Origin: Avena insularis
Taxonomy: Eukaryota > Streptophyta > Magnoliopsida > Poales > Poaceae
Assembly (NCBI GenBank): GCA_023614405.1
Contig: CM042697.1
Coordinates: 303,266,954-303,330,953, forward strand
DNA: 64,000 nucleotides
Direction of reading: 5' to 3'
The notes beneath the pieces are model-generated. The model was given only the letters and a program-made list of their open reading frames with translations, did not search any database and was not told the DNA's origin. Of this stretch, positions 12,242-22,407 are shown in pieces. Positions within the stretch are counted from its first letter, which is position 1. The number at the start of each line of letters is the position of its first letter. The translations under genes and the position numbers were made by a program.

Positions 12242-13020
12242 CTACTCCTTGGAGTCTATGGCTTCATCATCTTCAGCATCATCGATGAGGGCGAAATCAT
12301 CCTCATCGGTGAAGAAGTCCATGGCCTGATCCTCCAGAAAATCATCGTCATCGCTGAGATAGGAGTAAGGGTCTCCACGAAGATCCTCTCCGGCATTCTC
12401 CCTTGCCTCTAACTGCATGTCTCTCTCGTGGATGGTCTCTTCCAGAGATGAGATGCGGTGGCGAAGACGGGAAATAATGCGATCCTTCTTGTCAAGCTGA
12501 CGGCGACGAGACTTGCGATCCTTTGATAGCATGGCGATGGTCTGATCCTTTGTCTTGATGATGGCAGACTTGTGGTTGCAATAGTCACGGCAGTTGTCCA
12601 ATTCCTGCTGACGATCATACATCATGAAGCTAAGGTGGTCCAATTGAGTCTTCAGCTCGGTGGTATGGGGCTTCCAGGTTGTCCATTTGCATCACGTCTT
12701 GGGAAAAACTCAAAGCGAGTACCCTTGATCGATTGATGCTCGCCCACAGACGGGAAGAGCTTCTGCATTGCTCGCAAGTCCATCGAGCCGTTGTTTTCCC
12801 TCAAGGTAAACTGAATTCCCTCCATGATGGGAGGTTCAATCTTTCTCGAGACTTGCAACAATTAGCCACTGCAGATCTTCTCCTCCTTGATCATTGAGCT
12901 GAGCTCGAAGAACTTCGAGTGCGGACGCTCCAGAAGTTCTGAAAGCTGATCCAGATCCCTCTCAAAGATAAGGTCTCCTCAATTCCCAAGTTGGTAAAAC
13001 TTGCTGTACTTCACGTCCAT
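12242..13020 (-). pseudogene. extra ORF upstream of gag in chromovirus A, coiled-coil with acidic tail
   Basis: Begins MDVKYSKFYQL at 13020 and ends at a TAG at 12242-12244. The same ORF is present at 56337-57131 in element C, where it is 264 codons long. Here a few frameshifts break it. The best-preserved part is 12643-12242: a Lys/Arg-rich, heptad-like helix (RRRQLDKKDRIISRLRHRI followed by SSLEETIHERD) and a strongly acidic tail (YSYLSDDDDFLED). I do not recognise a known domain. Position between primer site and gag suggests an accessory protein made from the genomic transcript; its function is unknown. Confidence 0.7.
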
Positions 13021-13235
13021 CTATAAAAATAGAGGATGAGTAGATTAGCAGAGTGATCAAGTGTGTCAAAATTTTATCTATTTTGCAAGAGTTTTTGAGG
13101 AACATGAAGTTTTATGAAAGAATTAAAGAGGTAAGAATGAGAATAAGTTTTCTTAAATATTTTTTTATACTTTGGTTTTGAAACTAAGTTTTTGGTTCAA
13201 CGTCCAATCTAACTAGGGTCTCCTATGGTCAGGAT
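13021..13235 (-). other. leader of chromovirus A
   Basis: AT-rich untranslated leader between primer site and the extra ORF. No coding signal is seen. Confidence 0.5.
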
Positions 13236-13248
13236 GGCTCTGATAGCA
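13236..13248 (-). other. primer binding site, tRNA-iMet-like
   Basis: Minus strand TGCTATCAGAGCC, one mismatch from the usual TGGTATCAGAGCC complementary to initiator tRNA-Met. It lies three bases from the 5' LTR end at 13252. Element C has the perfect version at 56111-56123. Confidence 0.85.
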
Positions 13249-13251
13249 ACT

Positions 13252-13874
13252 TGTCAACACCCAGATTTTTCAATCCTAGATGCCTGTTATGCCAGACATC
13301 GCAATCTCAGGATTACCATTTTTGCGAGACATAACAGAATTGGATACCATAGTACTTCATCCATTACAAACGATACATAAGTTCTTACACAAATAGGGAT
13401 CTCATGATCCAGTTCTTAATACAACATCAAGTAGCGGAATACGTAATAATAATAGTAGCGTAGGCGAAGCTCCATCTTCAGGGTCACAGGCAATACTGAC
13501 GATGGGAGATGATCCTAGTTGTCGTAACCTTCCTGGGGTACATCTTCCAGGTACTCCTCTTCATAGTCTGGCCATGGGAATAGCTAGGGACAAAGCCATG
13601 AGTACTCTTTAAGTACTCGCAAACTAATACTAACAGGTACGGGGTTTTTGGATAATAGGACACTAGGCTCTAAGGTTGTTTTGCAAAATGCCAGTTTATC
13701 TCTACTAAGTTCCAAATCTAGTCACAATTTTATAACTCCTAAGTGGGATCTTGTAATTCAGGTCACAACTCTGTTGTGGTCAAGTCAAAGTCTCAATTCA
13801 TTTCACAAGTCATTTTTAAAAGTCTGACGGGGAACAGTATGGCCACTCCAACTGTCCATAACCGCGGATGCGGC
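13252..13874 (-). repeat. 5' LTR of chromovirus A, U5-side piece
   Basis: Matches 3423-4037 of the 3' LTR with scattered substitutions and small indels. It is interrupted after the sequence GCGGC by the CACTA insertion; the LTR resumes at 19260. Confidence 0.9.
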
Positions 13875-13929
13875 CACTACAAGGAATATGGCTATATATG
13901 ACCCTCCATTTTCGTCACAGAATCGTCAT

Positions 13930-14165
13930 AGTAGTCCGTTTATGACGATTTTATGACGATTTTAAGATCGTCGAAAGCTGGGCGTCGCAAATGAACTATA
14001 ACGACGTTTTTGATAAAATCGTCATAATCGTCTATGACGATATTGGATCGTTATAACGTCTATGACGATCCAATATCGTCACGGGCCATCTAGCCAAGCC
14101 AGCTCAGATCCTACGTGGTCGATCCTACGTGGCAAAATTGTGACGAAATAAAATCGTCGTAGTGT
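13930..14165. repeat. left subterminal repeats of the small CACTA
   Basis: Clustered direct and inverted copies of a short motif around TATGACGATTTT / AAAATCGTCATA. These are typical transposase (TNPA-like) binding arrays. The right-hand counterpart is at about 19078-19230. Confidence 0.75.
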
Positions 14166-15205
14166 GAATTCAGCCTGGTCCATTCTGGTTGCTTACATGG
14201 GCCAAGCCCATTAATTTGGCCTTTATTCTTCTGGGCCATGGACTTTTAGGATCGATTATTGGGGAGCTTTTTCCTTTCCATGTTTATGAATTTTCTATTT
14301 TTAACCTTTTTTCTCCAGAATTTTATGGGCCATGGCCTTATTATAAAACTATTATTTGGTCCAATGTAAAATACAGATGTGGCCTTTTAATAGTGCAAAA
14401 CTATTTAGGCCTTGGCCTCTTTAGGTTCAGTTTCCCAATATATCAAACACATATATTAAATAATATAATTTTCCCGATAAATATACAATGAAACAGGTTC
14501 ACAGGTTGATAGAATATAAATAACTGAATAGATCTGACTCTATTTGAATCACAAGACACCACGACATGGATCCAGGTTCACAGCTTCACACACAACGACA
14601 TTATTACATAAAAGTATCTCCCAGTAATAAGTCTCTACATCGAGTAGAAGTATCTCCCGCAAACTGACACCATGTAACTTCCTCCAAGGACATTCTTCCT
14701 TGCAATGCTGGTGTTTCATTTGTCTCAAACATCCTACAGATAAACAGACAAATATTAGGCAATACTTTTGTAATTGACATTGATAATGCACAAAAGAGGG
14801 ACCAAAGATATCAAATTCGAGAATCCAGTCCATCGTTCAGTCTATCAACTCAAAACAGAAGCCCTTAAAGACCAAATGCACATAATTAATGGATTTTGGC
14901 ATAAGACAGCGTAGCTACAGAGATCCAAGTATGTTCAACGAAAAGTAAACATACCATCCAAGGAACAGTGTGCAAATCAATCTAATGCAATGAACCTCCA
15001 GCAGCAGCATGAAACAAATTTACCAATGGTTCTCCCACAGAAATTGCATTGACTTTAACCTAAGCTCAACAGCCTGTAGCATAATTTCTGAATCAATTAA
15101 GCTGGATTTTCTATATATTTTACATGTTACAAACACACATGATGCTCGAGAGATAGAGCACATAGAGGAGATGGAGCGCATAGAGGAGATGGAAATCGGA
15201 ACTCA
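14166..15205. other. CACTA interior, no gene recognised
   Basis: AT-rich interior sequence. A minus-strand open stretch at 14833-14549 (94 codons) has no recognisable domain and could be untranslated sequence of a captured gene. Confidence 0.4.
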
Positions 15206-15319
15206 CTAGAGGGTTATCACAGCCGAGGCTGAACCGTCACGGGCTACTTGCGGTGCGTCACCACCACACCAGAATCCAAGGAAGTGAGCAGCAGGAGAGC
15301 CGCCCGAGTCTGAAGCCAT
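15206..15319 (-). pseudogene. short exon-like ORF in the CACTA
   Basis: A 37-codon minus-strand frame beginning MASDSGGSPAAHFLGFWCGG. It is GC-richer than its surroundings. It ends ...ACC CTC TAG, but the last bases read CTA followed by GTGAGTT, a good splice donor, so it looks more like a first exon than a complete gene. No family recognised. Together with the V-PPase exon on the same strand it suggests the element has captured more than one gene piece. Confidence 0.35.
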
Positions 15320-16639
15320 CAACAAGTGGACTCGTCTCCGTCCTTTGCGAGAAGTTACACAAGGTCATGTCAATGTATAAGAATTTATAATAGGAGCAAA
15401 ACAGTGTATCCTACATCAGCTAGCTCTACATACAACCATAAAGAAAAAAAATACATTGTCCAGTTGGTTTCCACAACCAATACACACCTTATAAGAAAAA
15501 GACTATAAAGTAGCACAATGATGTTATCTCTTAGATCTTTACATCAACACTTGAGGCACGTGTTAACAAGAGTATAATCTATGGATAACAAGTAAATAGC
15601 AGAACACATAGAAACACATGCCTGGTTAGCTCCAGTATTCTTTATATATCATGATCTTTATACACCAAAGTTAGCCCCTTCCTAATTGGTGCCTGCGGTT
15701 AACTACACATTTAAGAATAAATTTCATTGATTATTTATCTTTCAGGCGGGTGAATATAGGAAATGCACTAGATGTAACTAAGCCCAACATCAATACATGC
15801 AATTGCAAATAACATCAGATATTTGAATCAGAACTAAGGCTATGCACATCTTGTGATGCAGAGAGCGAGAGTTTAATCTTCCATTATCTAATTGTATAAC
15901 TCAAGTATAGAGATCACAATGGTGGAAGGAACAAAGTGAAAACTGGAACGTCCCAGACATTATTCAACGTCCCAGACAATGTTGAAATATTTCAATGCTC
16001 CTAGTATTTTGTCCTGATAATGAAAAAATAGACATTATTCAACGCAGTAAGTAATATCTATGTTAAAAAAGAACCACCACAAAAAAGGAATTCACTTCGA
16101 CCTCTTATGAAGGTATGGGAAATCAAATAGTTTGCCATTCTGGTAGGAAGTCCTATAAATCTGAATCATTTGGCCACTAATAGAGAGATATTTAAAGTGT
16201 GAGCAAGGATTCTTGTGACTCACAAATATACACAATGACCATGATCATGCTCCCTGGAAACTCAACATGAACAAGCTAAGAATCCTAAAATGACAAACAA
16301 AAAGGATGAATGCATAATAAAATGGGAACAGGTACTATAGCCCCTGCTCGTGAACAGGAAAATATAATCTAAATCAGAATAAACATGGGAATGAAGCTGA
16401 GATCACACGAAAAAAGAAGTAAGGCATTTTATGAAATGTTATTCTTTGATGCATATGTAACATAATTGTTTAGTCAAACTAGTAACTCGACACCGTTGTC
16501 AAAATCCTAATTACATTGATTAAATGGAAAAGGCACACAAAACAATTCAAAGATGATTGCAACATACAAACCAAACAAGCATCGTAGACCCTAGCAAACT
16601 TCTACAGCACCCAATCGCAGAGCAGAACGGAAAGGAGCA
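15320..16639. other. CACTA interior, no gene recognised
   Basis: AT-rich, without open frames of note or recognisable repeats beyond simple A/T runs. Confidence 0.4.
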
Positions 16640-16860
16640 GAGGTGTGAGAGCCATATAGATACCATGAAGAGGTCGAGCTCCTCGCCCTCTAAGGGTCCG
16701 AGGGCCTAGCCGACAGCGTCAAGTGGGGGCAGGCGGGCCGCGACCTGAGCGTCGATGCGGGGGAGCTGGTTGACAGGGGTGGCGACACAGAGGCAGGTGA
16801 CGACCTCCTTCATCCATGGAGGAGCAGGGTGTGCAACATCAAGACATGGCACTGCCAGAA
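16640..16860 (-). pseudogene. possible captured exon of unknown gene
   Basis: A GC-rich island in AT-rich surroundings. The minus strand reads a plausible coding frame, [20 protein letters not shown] then a Pro/Ala/Leu-rich run and ALGPLEGEELDLFMVS, interrupted by a single TAG (in GGCTAGGCC). The composition is like a grass exon. I cannot name the protein. Confidence 0.35.
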
Positions 16861-18190
16861 GGAAAGCAAGGCACAATTAGGTGGCCACATGACGCATCAT
16901 GATCTCATGGCAATCGTAGGTGAGAGAATAATTATCAATGAGGGATATGAGAAGGTTTTGGAAATAAATAGACTCACATAAATACATTCATAACCCACAG
17001 CTATCTTATTGAATGAAAGGCACCATGTTGGTAACTAAACAAACCTCAAGAAGCAGAAGGTATGTTACCGGAATAATATTTATTTCTCAAATACACTCGA
17101 ACCAGAAAGTATGTTACTAGAATATAATATTTACTTCTCCAATGGTCGTAGTCATGCATATTGATACTACTTGATAATACTCAAGAGAATATTTTAAGGG
17201 AAAAAATCAAGATTGATATGGTCTGACTAAACTAATGCAAGCATGGTCTGATCAAACATCTAGAGTGGATGCATTATTTATTCTAGCATAAACACAACCG
17301 TAACAAACAAATTAATGCCTTCATGCAAAGAAGAACAGATAATAACAACACTTTTGCACCAAACGATATAAAACAGGTGCGATTATTTCACACTTATCAC
17401 AGTTATCACCCCTTCTTTCTAGCTACAACCATGCATACATGGACCTGATAGAAAAACAACATTAAAGCACTAGATGCATTAAGAAAGATAACTGGTTCAT
17501 AATATCATGAGCTACACCCCTTGTTCACCAAATTTTTGACACCACTGGAACACCTCGGGAGGGCACCAACACCACCAGAACACCATTGGAGGGCACCACC
17601 AACACTGGAACAGCAAGGTGTCATGGGAAAAACCGAATGTCAATAAGCATTCAACACAGATCAGTTCCTAGAATAGGTGTATGCATAAGAGAATCGAGGC
17701 ATATACATATTTTATACCTATATGGCTATACATGAACTAGTAGTACTACTACTAACAAAATAATCTGAGGCATTGACAAATATTCATGACAACATGGGTA
17801 CTATTATGAGAGTGCATGTTTTAAGTAGTGTAAGCATGTTTAAACAATATCAGATTACTTTGTGCACATGACAGCATGGGTTCCTCATGATTATTGAAAG
17901 TACCAACCCAGATTATAATTACTTATCAGTGAACCATATAAGTAGACCACAAGCAGATGGATTACATGTGTTTTGATGTATATACAACTAACTAAATCAC
18001 ATTAGACTTATCCAGATAATAAAGCATCAAAAAACAAAGTTGTTAAACAAACACAAACTAATCTGGTACCTAAATCCGATATCTTATTCGAAAGACCTGC
18101 AGCAAGAACTCATGCAAAGGTTTCGCAAGGTTTCGTAAAGCTCGTGAAAAGTGCAGAAAAATTTGGTTTTTTTTACTTTGTGCAGAAACA
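16861..18190. other. CACTA interior, probably intron-like sequence
   Basis: AT-rich stretch with no convincing coding frame. It lies downstream (minus strand) of the V-PPase exon 1 donor site, so part of it may be captured intron. No further V-PPase exon was found. Confidence 0.4.
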
Positions 18191-18422
18191 TTTAGCCGAG
18201 CTAAAATTTGGATGCTCCTCGGCAGATCAGCTCTAAAATCGACCGGACGGGTGAACGACAGCCAGCATCCGAGCCATTGACCACCGAGCTGGACGAGATT
18301 CTAGTTTCTAAATAATACCCGGGTAAGAAGGAACCGCTCTGTATGGCCAGGAAACACGCGGATCTACGGGCGGCCGACGCAGATCTGAGAAGGAGAGACA
18401 GAAGAGGCGTCGCGAAGCTCAC

Positions 18423-18663
18423 CTTCGGAGATTGCGGTCTGGATCTCGGCGCACTTGACGACGATGTTGTGGTCGTTGAGGCCCTCCTCCTCCTCGATGA
18501 GGTAGTCCTCGTAGCCGTTCTTGCCGGCCCCCGAGGCGTTGGCGGCGCCCGGCGTGACCTTGACCTTGGAGACGATGACCCACTGCGCGACGGCGAAGAC
18601 AATGCCGATGACTCCGGCGACGGGGATGAGCACCTGGGTGCCGAGCTCCCCGAGGATCGCCAT
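18423..18663 (-). pseudogene. captured exon 1 of a vacuolar H+-pyrophosphatase gene
   Basis: The minus-strand ATG at 18663 starts an 80-codon frame matching the N terminus of plant type I vacuolar H+-translocating pyrophosphatase. That pump uses PPi hydrolysis to acidify the vacuole. Visible marks are the first transmembrane helix ([20 protein letters not shown], residues about 12-31), the [14 protein letters not shown] segment and [13 protein letters not shown]. The frame ends GAA G followed by GTGAGC, a correct donor, so the exon was captured with its intron edge. Upstream (18664-18760) is GC-rich 5' UTR-like DNA. The other exons and all catalytic residues are absent. This is a gene fragment inside a transposon, not a working pump; in-frame read-through adds only intron-derived residues. 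Confidence 0.9.
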
Positions 18664-18800
18664 GGCTGGCGGCGGGAAACCCTAGAACGGACTAAACGGA
18701 AGGACGCGAGGGGAAGGCGGCGGCGGGCGAGGGGGGACGATGCGCCTCTCGCAGTAGTCGATGGGGATTCGGGGGAGGTGGATGGCGAGGCAGTGAGTAG
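18664..18800 (-). other. captured 5' UTR/promoter-proximal DNA of the V-PPase gene
   Basis: GC-rich sequence immediately upstream of the V-PPase ATG, with CT-rich tracts and AGGGTTTCC-type motifs on the minus strand, like grass 5' UTRs. Open frames on the plus strand here are antisense openings. Confidence 0.5.
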
Positions 18801-19077
18801 CCGGATTTGGCCGAGATCTAGCCTAGCGGCGGAGGTTGGGGCGTACGAATGACGAAGGAGAGGATGCAGCGCTTGGAGGTGGATGGCGGAGGTTTGCTAG
18901 GTATGGGGCGTACGAATGACAAGGGAGGACGACGCGCCTATAGCCAGGTCATCCACCGGTGGTGTGCCAGGTCATCGATCCACGGCTAGTGTTCCACAGA
19001 TCACCATCTCATCCCTCCATCATGTTTGCATCCAACGGCTGGAATTTCCTTCGTCTTATATCTTGTCCTTCCTAGCA

Positions 19078-19230
19078 CTATGACGATTTTATCTTATGCA
19101 ATTACGACGTTTCTGAGAAAAAATCGTCATGATTTTGCTAGGTTTCGACCCTCCCGAATAGCCCATGACCATGTAGTCTAGAATCGTCATAAATTTATGA
19201 CGATTTCATACACGGTCACTACCAAAAGGT
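19078..19230. repeat. right subterminal repeats of the small CACTA
   Basis: Copies of ATGACGATTTT and AAATCGTCAT in both orientations, mirroring the array at the left end. Confidence 0.7.
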
Positions 19231-19259
19231 CATAGTTTGACACATTCCTTGTAGTGGGC

Positions 19260-20895
19260 TATTCGAATAGTTTGACACTCTGCAGAGATTGTACACTTTC
19301 ACCACAACATTCGATACATCTGTCAGGAACAAATCCTGAATTCACCATACTCAGTATGCGGATAATCAATCCTAACCTTTCAATTACACGCCCTAGTATA
19401 AGCACCTCTCCTGTGAGTTTGGCCTCCCAACCATGACCACTGTCATCTTGGGTACTGCACAGGTGGACAATATTCACAAGGTAGCCTCAGCTCAGACCTT
19501 GGCCGTGAGGGAACTAATACTAAGGAATATAAGTTACAAGCCAAGCCCTACCCAATATTCGGGTATTGTGGTTGTACGATAAAATTGGAATGGTATCTCA
19601 TCCAGACAACCATCAGTTTTATAAAGGGCTAAGGCTCATGCCTCAACATTTTTATCACCAGAATCATCAAGTGTTTGGAAACACATGTCCAAAACATTTC
19701 AATAGAATGATCCATCATTCCAAGGTTTTTCATAACCATTTTTCCACCAAGTATTCCCATCTAAAGTTGATCAAGTTTTATGCTTAGCACTAGCATCTAC
19801 AGGTGGGGGTAGTACTGATGAGGGGTGGTAACTAGTGGAGTTTTACTAAGTTCAATCTCATGTCTTAGGCTGAGATCAAGGTTTCTATCTTAGGCCAAAT
19901 TGTATGCTCTTTATGCAACCTTCAGCACAACTGTCTAGTATCTACCAAACTCTTAGGTAGACTCTAAGAAAGCTTTGATAAATAAATAAAATAAGAAGCT
20001 TGCACATAAAACTAGGATTTGTTTATCAAGTGGGTATGATCACATATGCTTAAGGCATATAGTATTCATATCACAAGTATGGGTTTGTGGCATCAGTAGG
20101 GTATCTGGCAAGGGTTGGCTTGCATCAATGTCAATATAAGCTTGCATAGTTACTAGCTTGCCTTGTGCAGAGCAGTGGTTGAAGTTCTCCTCGGCTTCTT
20201 CTTCGTAGTATCCTCCTTCCTCCTTGTATCCTTGGTCGGTACTAGCGTCTATGAATAAATACGAGGTACACAATCACCAAACAATACTTAACTACTTGCA
20301 ATCATCACACACAAGGGTCCTATATATGATCTAGCATCATCTCTAACATTACAAGGATAAGGCTTGGTTTAAATCTTTTTATTTTTAGAAAAGTAATTTC
20401 TACTCATTGAAAAACTACTTAAGATTTAATATTCTCCAAACTAAACATGGGATCATGTTGACACATGTCATCACCACATATTGTAGTCCATGGGAATGTG
20501 ATTTAAAGTGGTGTCACAATTTAATAAGGTTTTACCCTTTTATTTTAATTAATTAATGTGTCTAGAAATGCTTATGAAGCATTCTTTTATTCCTTGAACA
20601 TTATTTATGCAAGTAAACCTATATATTTTTATATATTCTGAAAGGTATGGTTAAATGTGATTTTTGAGAGTTGGAATCAACTCAAAAGCTTTTATGGTTT
20701 AATTTTGAAAAATGTTTGAATGCAGAAAAGCTTCTGCCTTGTTATTTTTACTATGGGTGATCTACATATCCAAATGACTTGAATCCAACGGGCTTGGATT
20801 AAGCATTCACAGACCTTTCCAACAAAATTGGTTTCATTCAAATTGGTGCACTGAATCGATCTGGGTTGATTTTTGAAGTTGGGTACAGAAGTGTG
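19260..20895 (-). repeat. 5' LTR of chromovirus A, second piece, truncated
   Basis: Matches 4038-5675 of the 3' LTR and then stops matching after GTACAGAAGTGTG. The U3-side 1.76 kb, which in the 3' LTR holds the TATA box and the TGTAACATC start, is absent. The element therefore lacks its own upstream promoter. Confidence 0.88.
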
Positions 20896-22407
20896 ATTTT
20901 TGGCCTGTTACTGTTTCGGCCTGCTACTATTTTGGTCAATTACTGTTACTTAGCACACCTGTGGTTCAGGCCCGTTACTTTTATGGTCTTTCACAATTTC
21001 TGCATTTATAGATCCCATTTCGATATCATAAAAGGGTACAACTTGTGAGCATTTTTACTGTTCATCGTTGGCCTAATAAAAGACGGGCAAATGCAAAGCA
21101 CGATACTATACCCTAATCGACCTGGCTAGCGCAGGTATGGTACCGCCTACCGCTATGTGTGGACGGCATCAACTAAATGCCTACACAGAGTATGTGATTT
21201 ATCTAGATATTACATCAAATGCGAACTACTTAAAATTATTACATATTATCAACTCAGGGGAAAGAAAATCCAGCATTTCAGTTAACAATCGAGTTGATAG
21301 CAATCCTCAATTTGCTTTCTCCATCTATCACCGGCATCTCCCTTTTGAGTGACATCTACATTAGAAAATAACCTTGAGACATGATCTTGTAGCCCCCTCT
21401 TTGGTGGCGATAGCAATAATTGCAGTTTGAAACTAAGTAATAACAAGTTAATACATCAAACAAGCAAACCACTCATTTAACTGATATGACAGGAGTTATG
21501 AACTGGAGTTTACTACTGGTAAATGGTTCAAATATATTGACCATCACGTCAAACAAACAGGACAAGCAAGCATTAAACAAGTGTGCCTACCGTGAAACAA
21601 GAAATATAACAATGTGTGTGGTTTAGAATTTTAGCAAATATAAACTAGCCAGGTCATATCAACAAATATATATAGAAGAATAAGCCAGAAGAATAAACCA
21701 GACAATGGCATGCAGTTACTATCGTAGCTAAGAATGAACAAGACAGAAATTATAACGGCATCATGCAAGAACTTATAGAGCAGGAATGCAAACCACAAAT
21801 GACTATATAGTAGAGGATAGTTAGGTCGTTGCTTAGGAAAAACCAGAACCAGATACAAAATATAATGGTGTTGCTTGTGAACCTATAGAATAGGACAGAC
21901 CAGCATTAGACAAGTGTGCTTACAATGAAAAGAGTAATCAAACAAAGTGTTTCTTAGAATTTTTGCAAATATAAACTAGCAAGGTTATTTTAACAAATAT
22001 ATATGGAAGTAGTTGTATATCCTAGAAAGCAAGAGACGCTAGTTGACTTAGAATTTGTGGTGAGCTACATAATGGCATGCAGTTACTATCGTACCTAAGA
22101 ATGAACCAGATAGAAATTATATTGGCATCATATCAGAACTTGCAAAGCAGGAACGCAAACCACGAATGAACTACACAGTAGATCATAGTTATGTCGTTGC
22201 TTAGGATGAACCAGCACCAGATTAGAAATATCATGGTGTCTCTTGCAAACCTATAGAAGAGGACAAGTAAGCATTAGACAAGTGTGCATACAATCATATG
22301 ATCAATCAATCAAAGTATTTTTTTTAGAATTTTAGCAAATATAAACTGGCCAGGTCATTTCAACAAATATATGGAAGAAGTCGTTTATCCTGGAATGCAA
22401 GAAACGT
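20896..22407. other. unassigned region with tandem repeat
   Basis: Not LTR of chromovirus A and not clearly part of the following Athila-like remnant. 20896-21060 has short near-repeats around GGCCTGTTACTGTTTCGGCC. 21061-21613 has no convincing gene. The rest is a degenerate tandem repeat listed separately. Confidence 0.4.
21614..22385. repeat. degenerate tandem repeat, unit about 340 bp
   Basis: Two and a partial copies sharing GCAAATATAAACTAGCCAGG, ATGGCATGCAGTTACTATCG, GTTGCTTAGGA and AGACAAGTGTGC in the same order, offset by roughly 340 bases (for example 21637, 21967 and 22334 for the first motif). Copies differ by many substitutions and small indels. No coding potential is evident. Confidence 0.75.

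Larger units (their letters stand above)
13875..19256. mobile_element. non-autonomous CACTA transposon carrying host gene fragments (5,382 bp)
   Basis: Ends are CACTACAAGGAAT at the left and its inverted form at the right (ATTCCTTGTAGTG), flanked by the 3-bp direct repeat GGC (13872-13874 and 19257-19259). The empty site is present once in the 3' LTR of chromovirus A (GCGGACGCGGCTATTCG). Subterminal copies of ATGACGATTTT occur within about 200 bases of both ends, as in CACTA elements. No transposase frame is seen, so it would depend on a helper. It contains exon 1 of a V-PPase gene and other exon-like pieces. Confidence 0.93.
3423..20895 (-). mobile_element. Tekay-type chromovirus A (Ty3/Gypsy), with nested CACTA
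   Basis: A minus-strand element with a full 3' LTR (3423-7442), polypurine tract, pol, gag, an extra ORF, tRNA-iMet-type primer site and a 5' LTR (13252 onward). The 5' LTR is split by a CACTA at 13875-19256 and matches the 3' LTR only until about 20895, so roughly 1.76 kb of its U3 side is missing. Order PR-RT-RH-INT and a chromodomain after integrase place it with chromoviruses; the 4-kb LTR and iMet primer fit the Tekay/Del clade. Element C (52094 onward) is a sister copy in the opposite orientation. Confidence 0.88.

Noticed and set aside
18343..18852. 169-codon plus-strand open frame
   Set aside because: It is the antisense of the captured V-PPase exon and its UTR; GC-rich exons often leave the opposite strand open.
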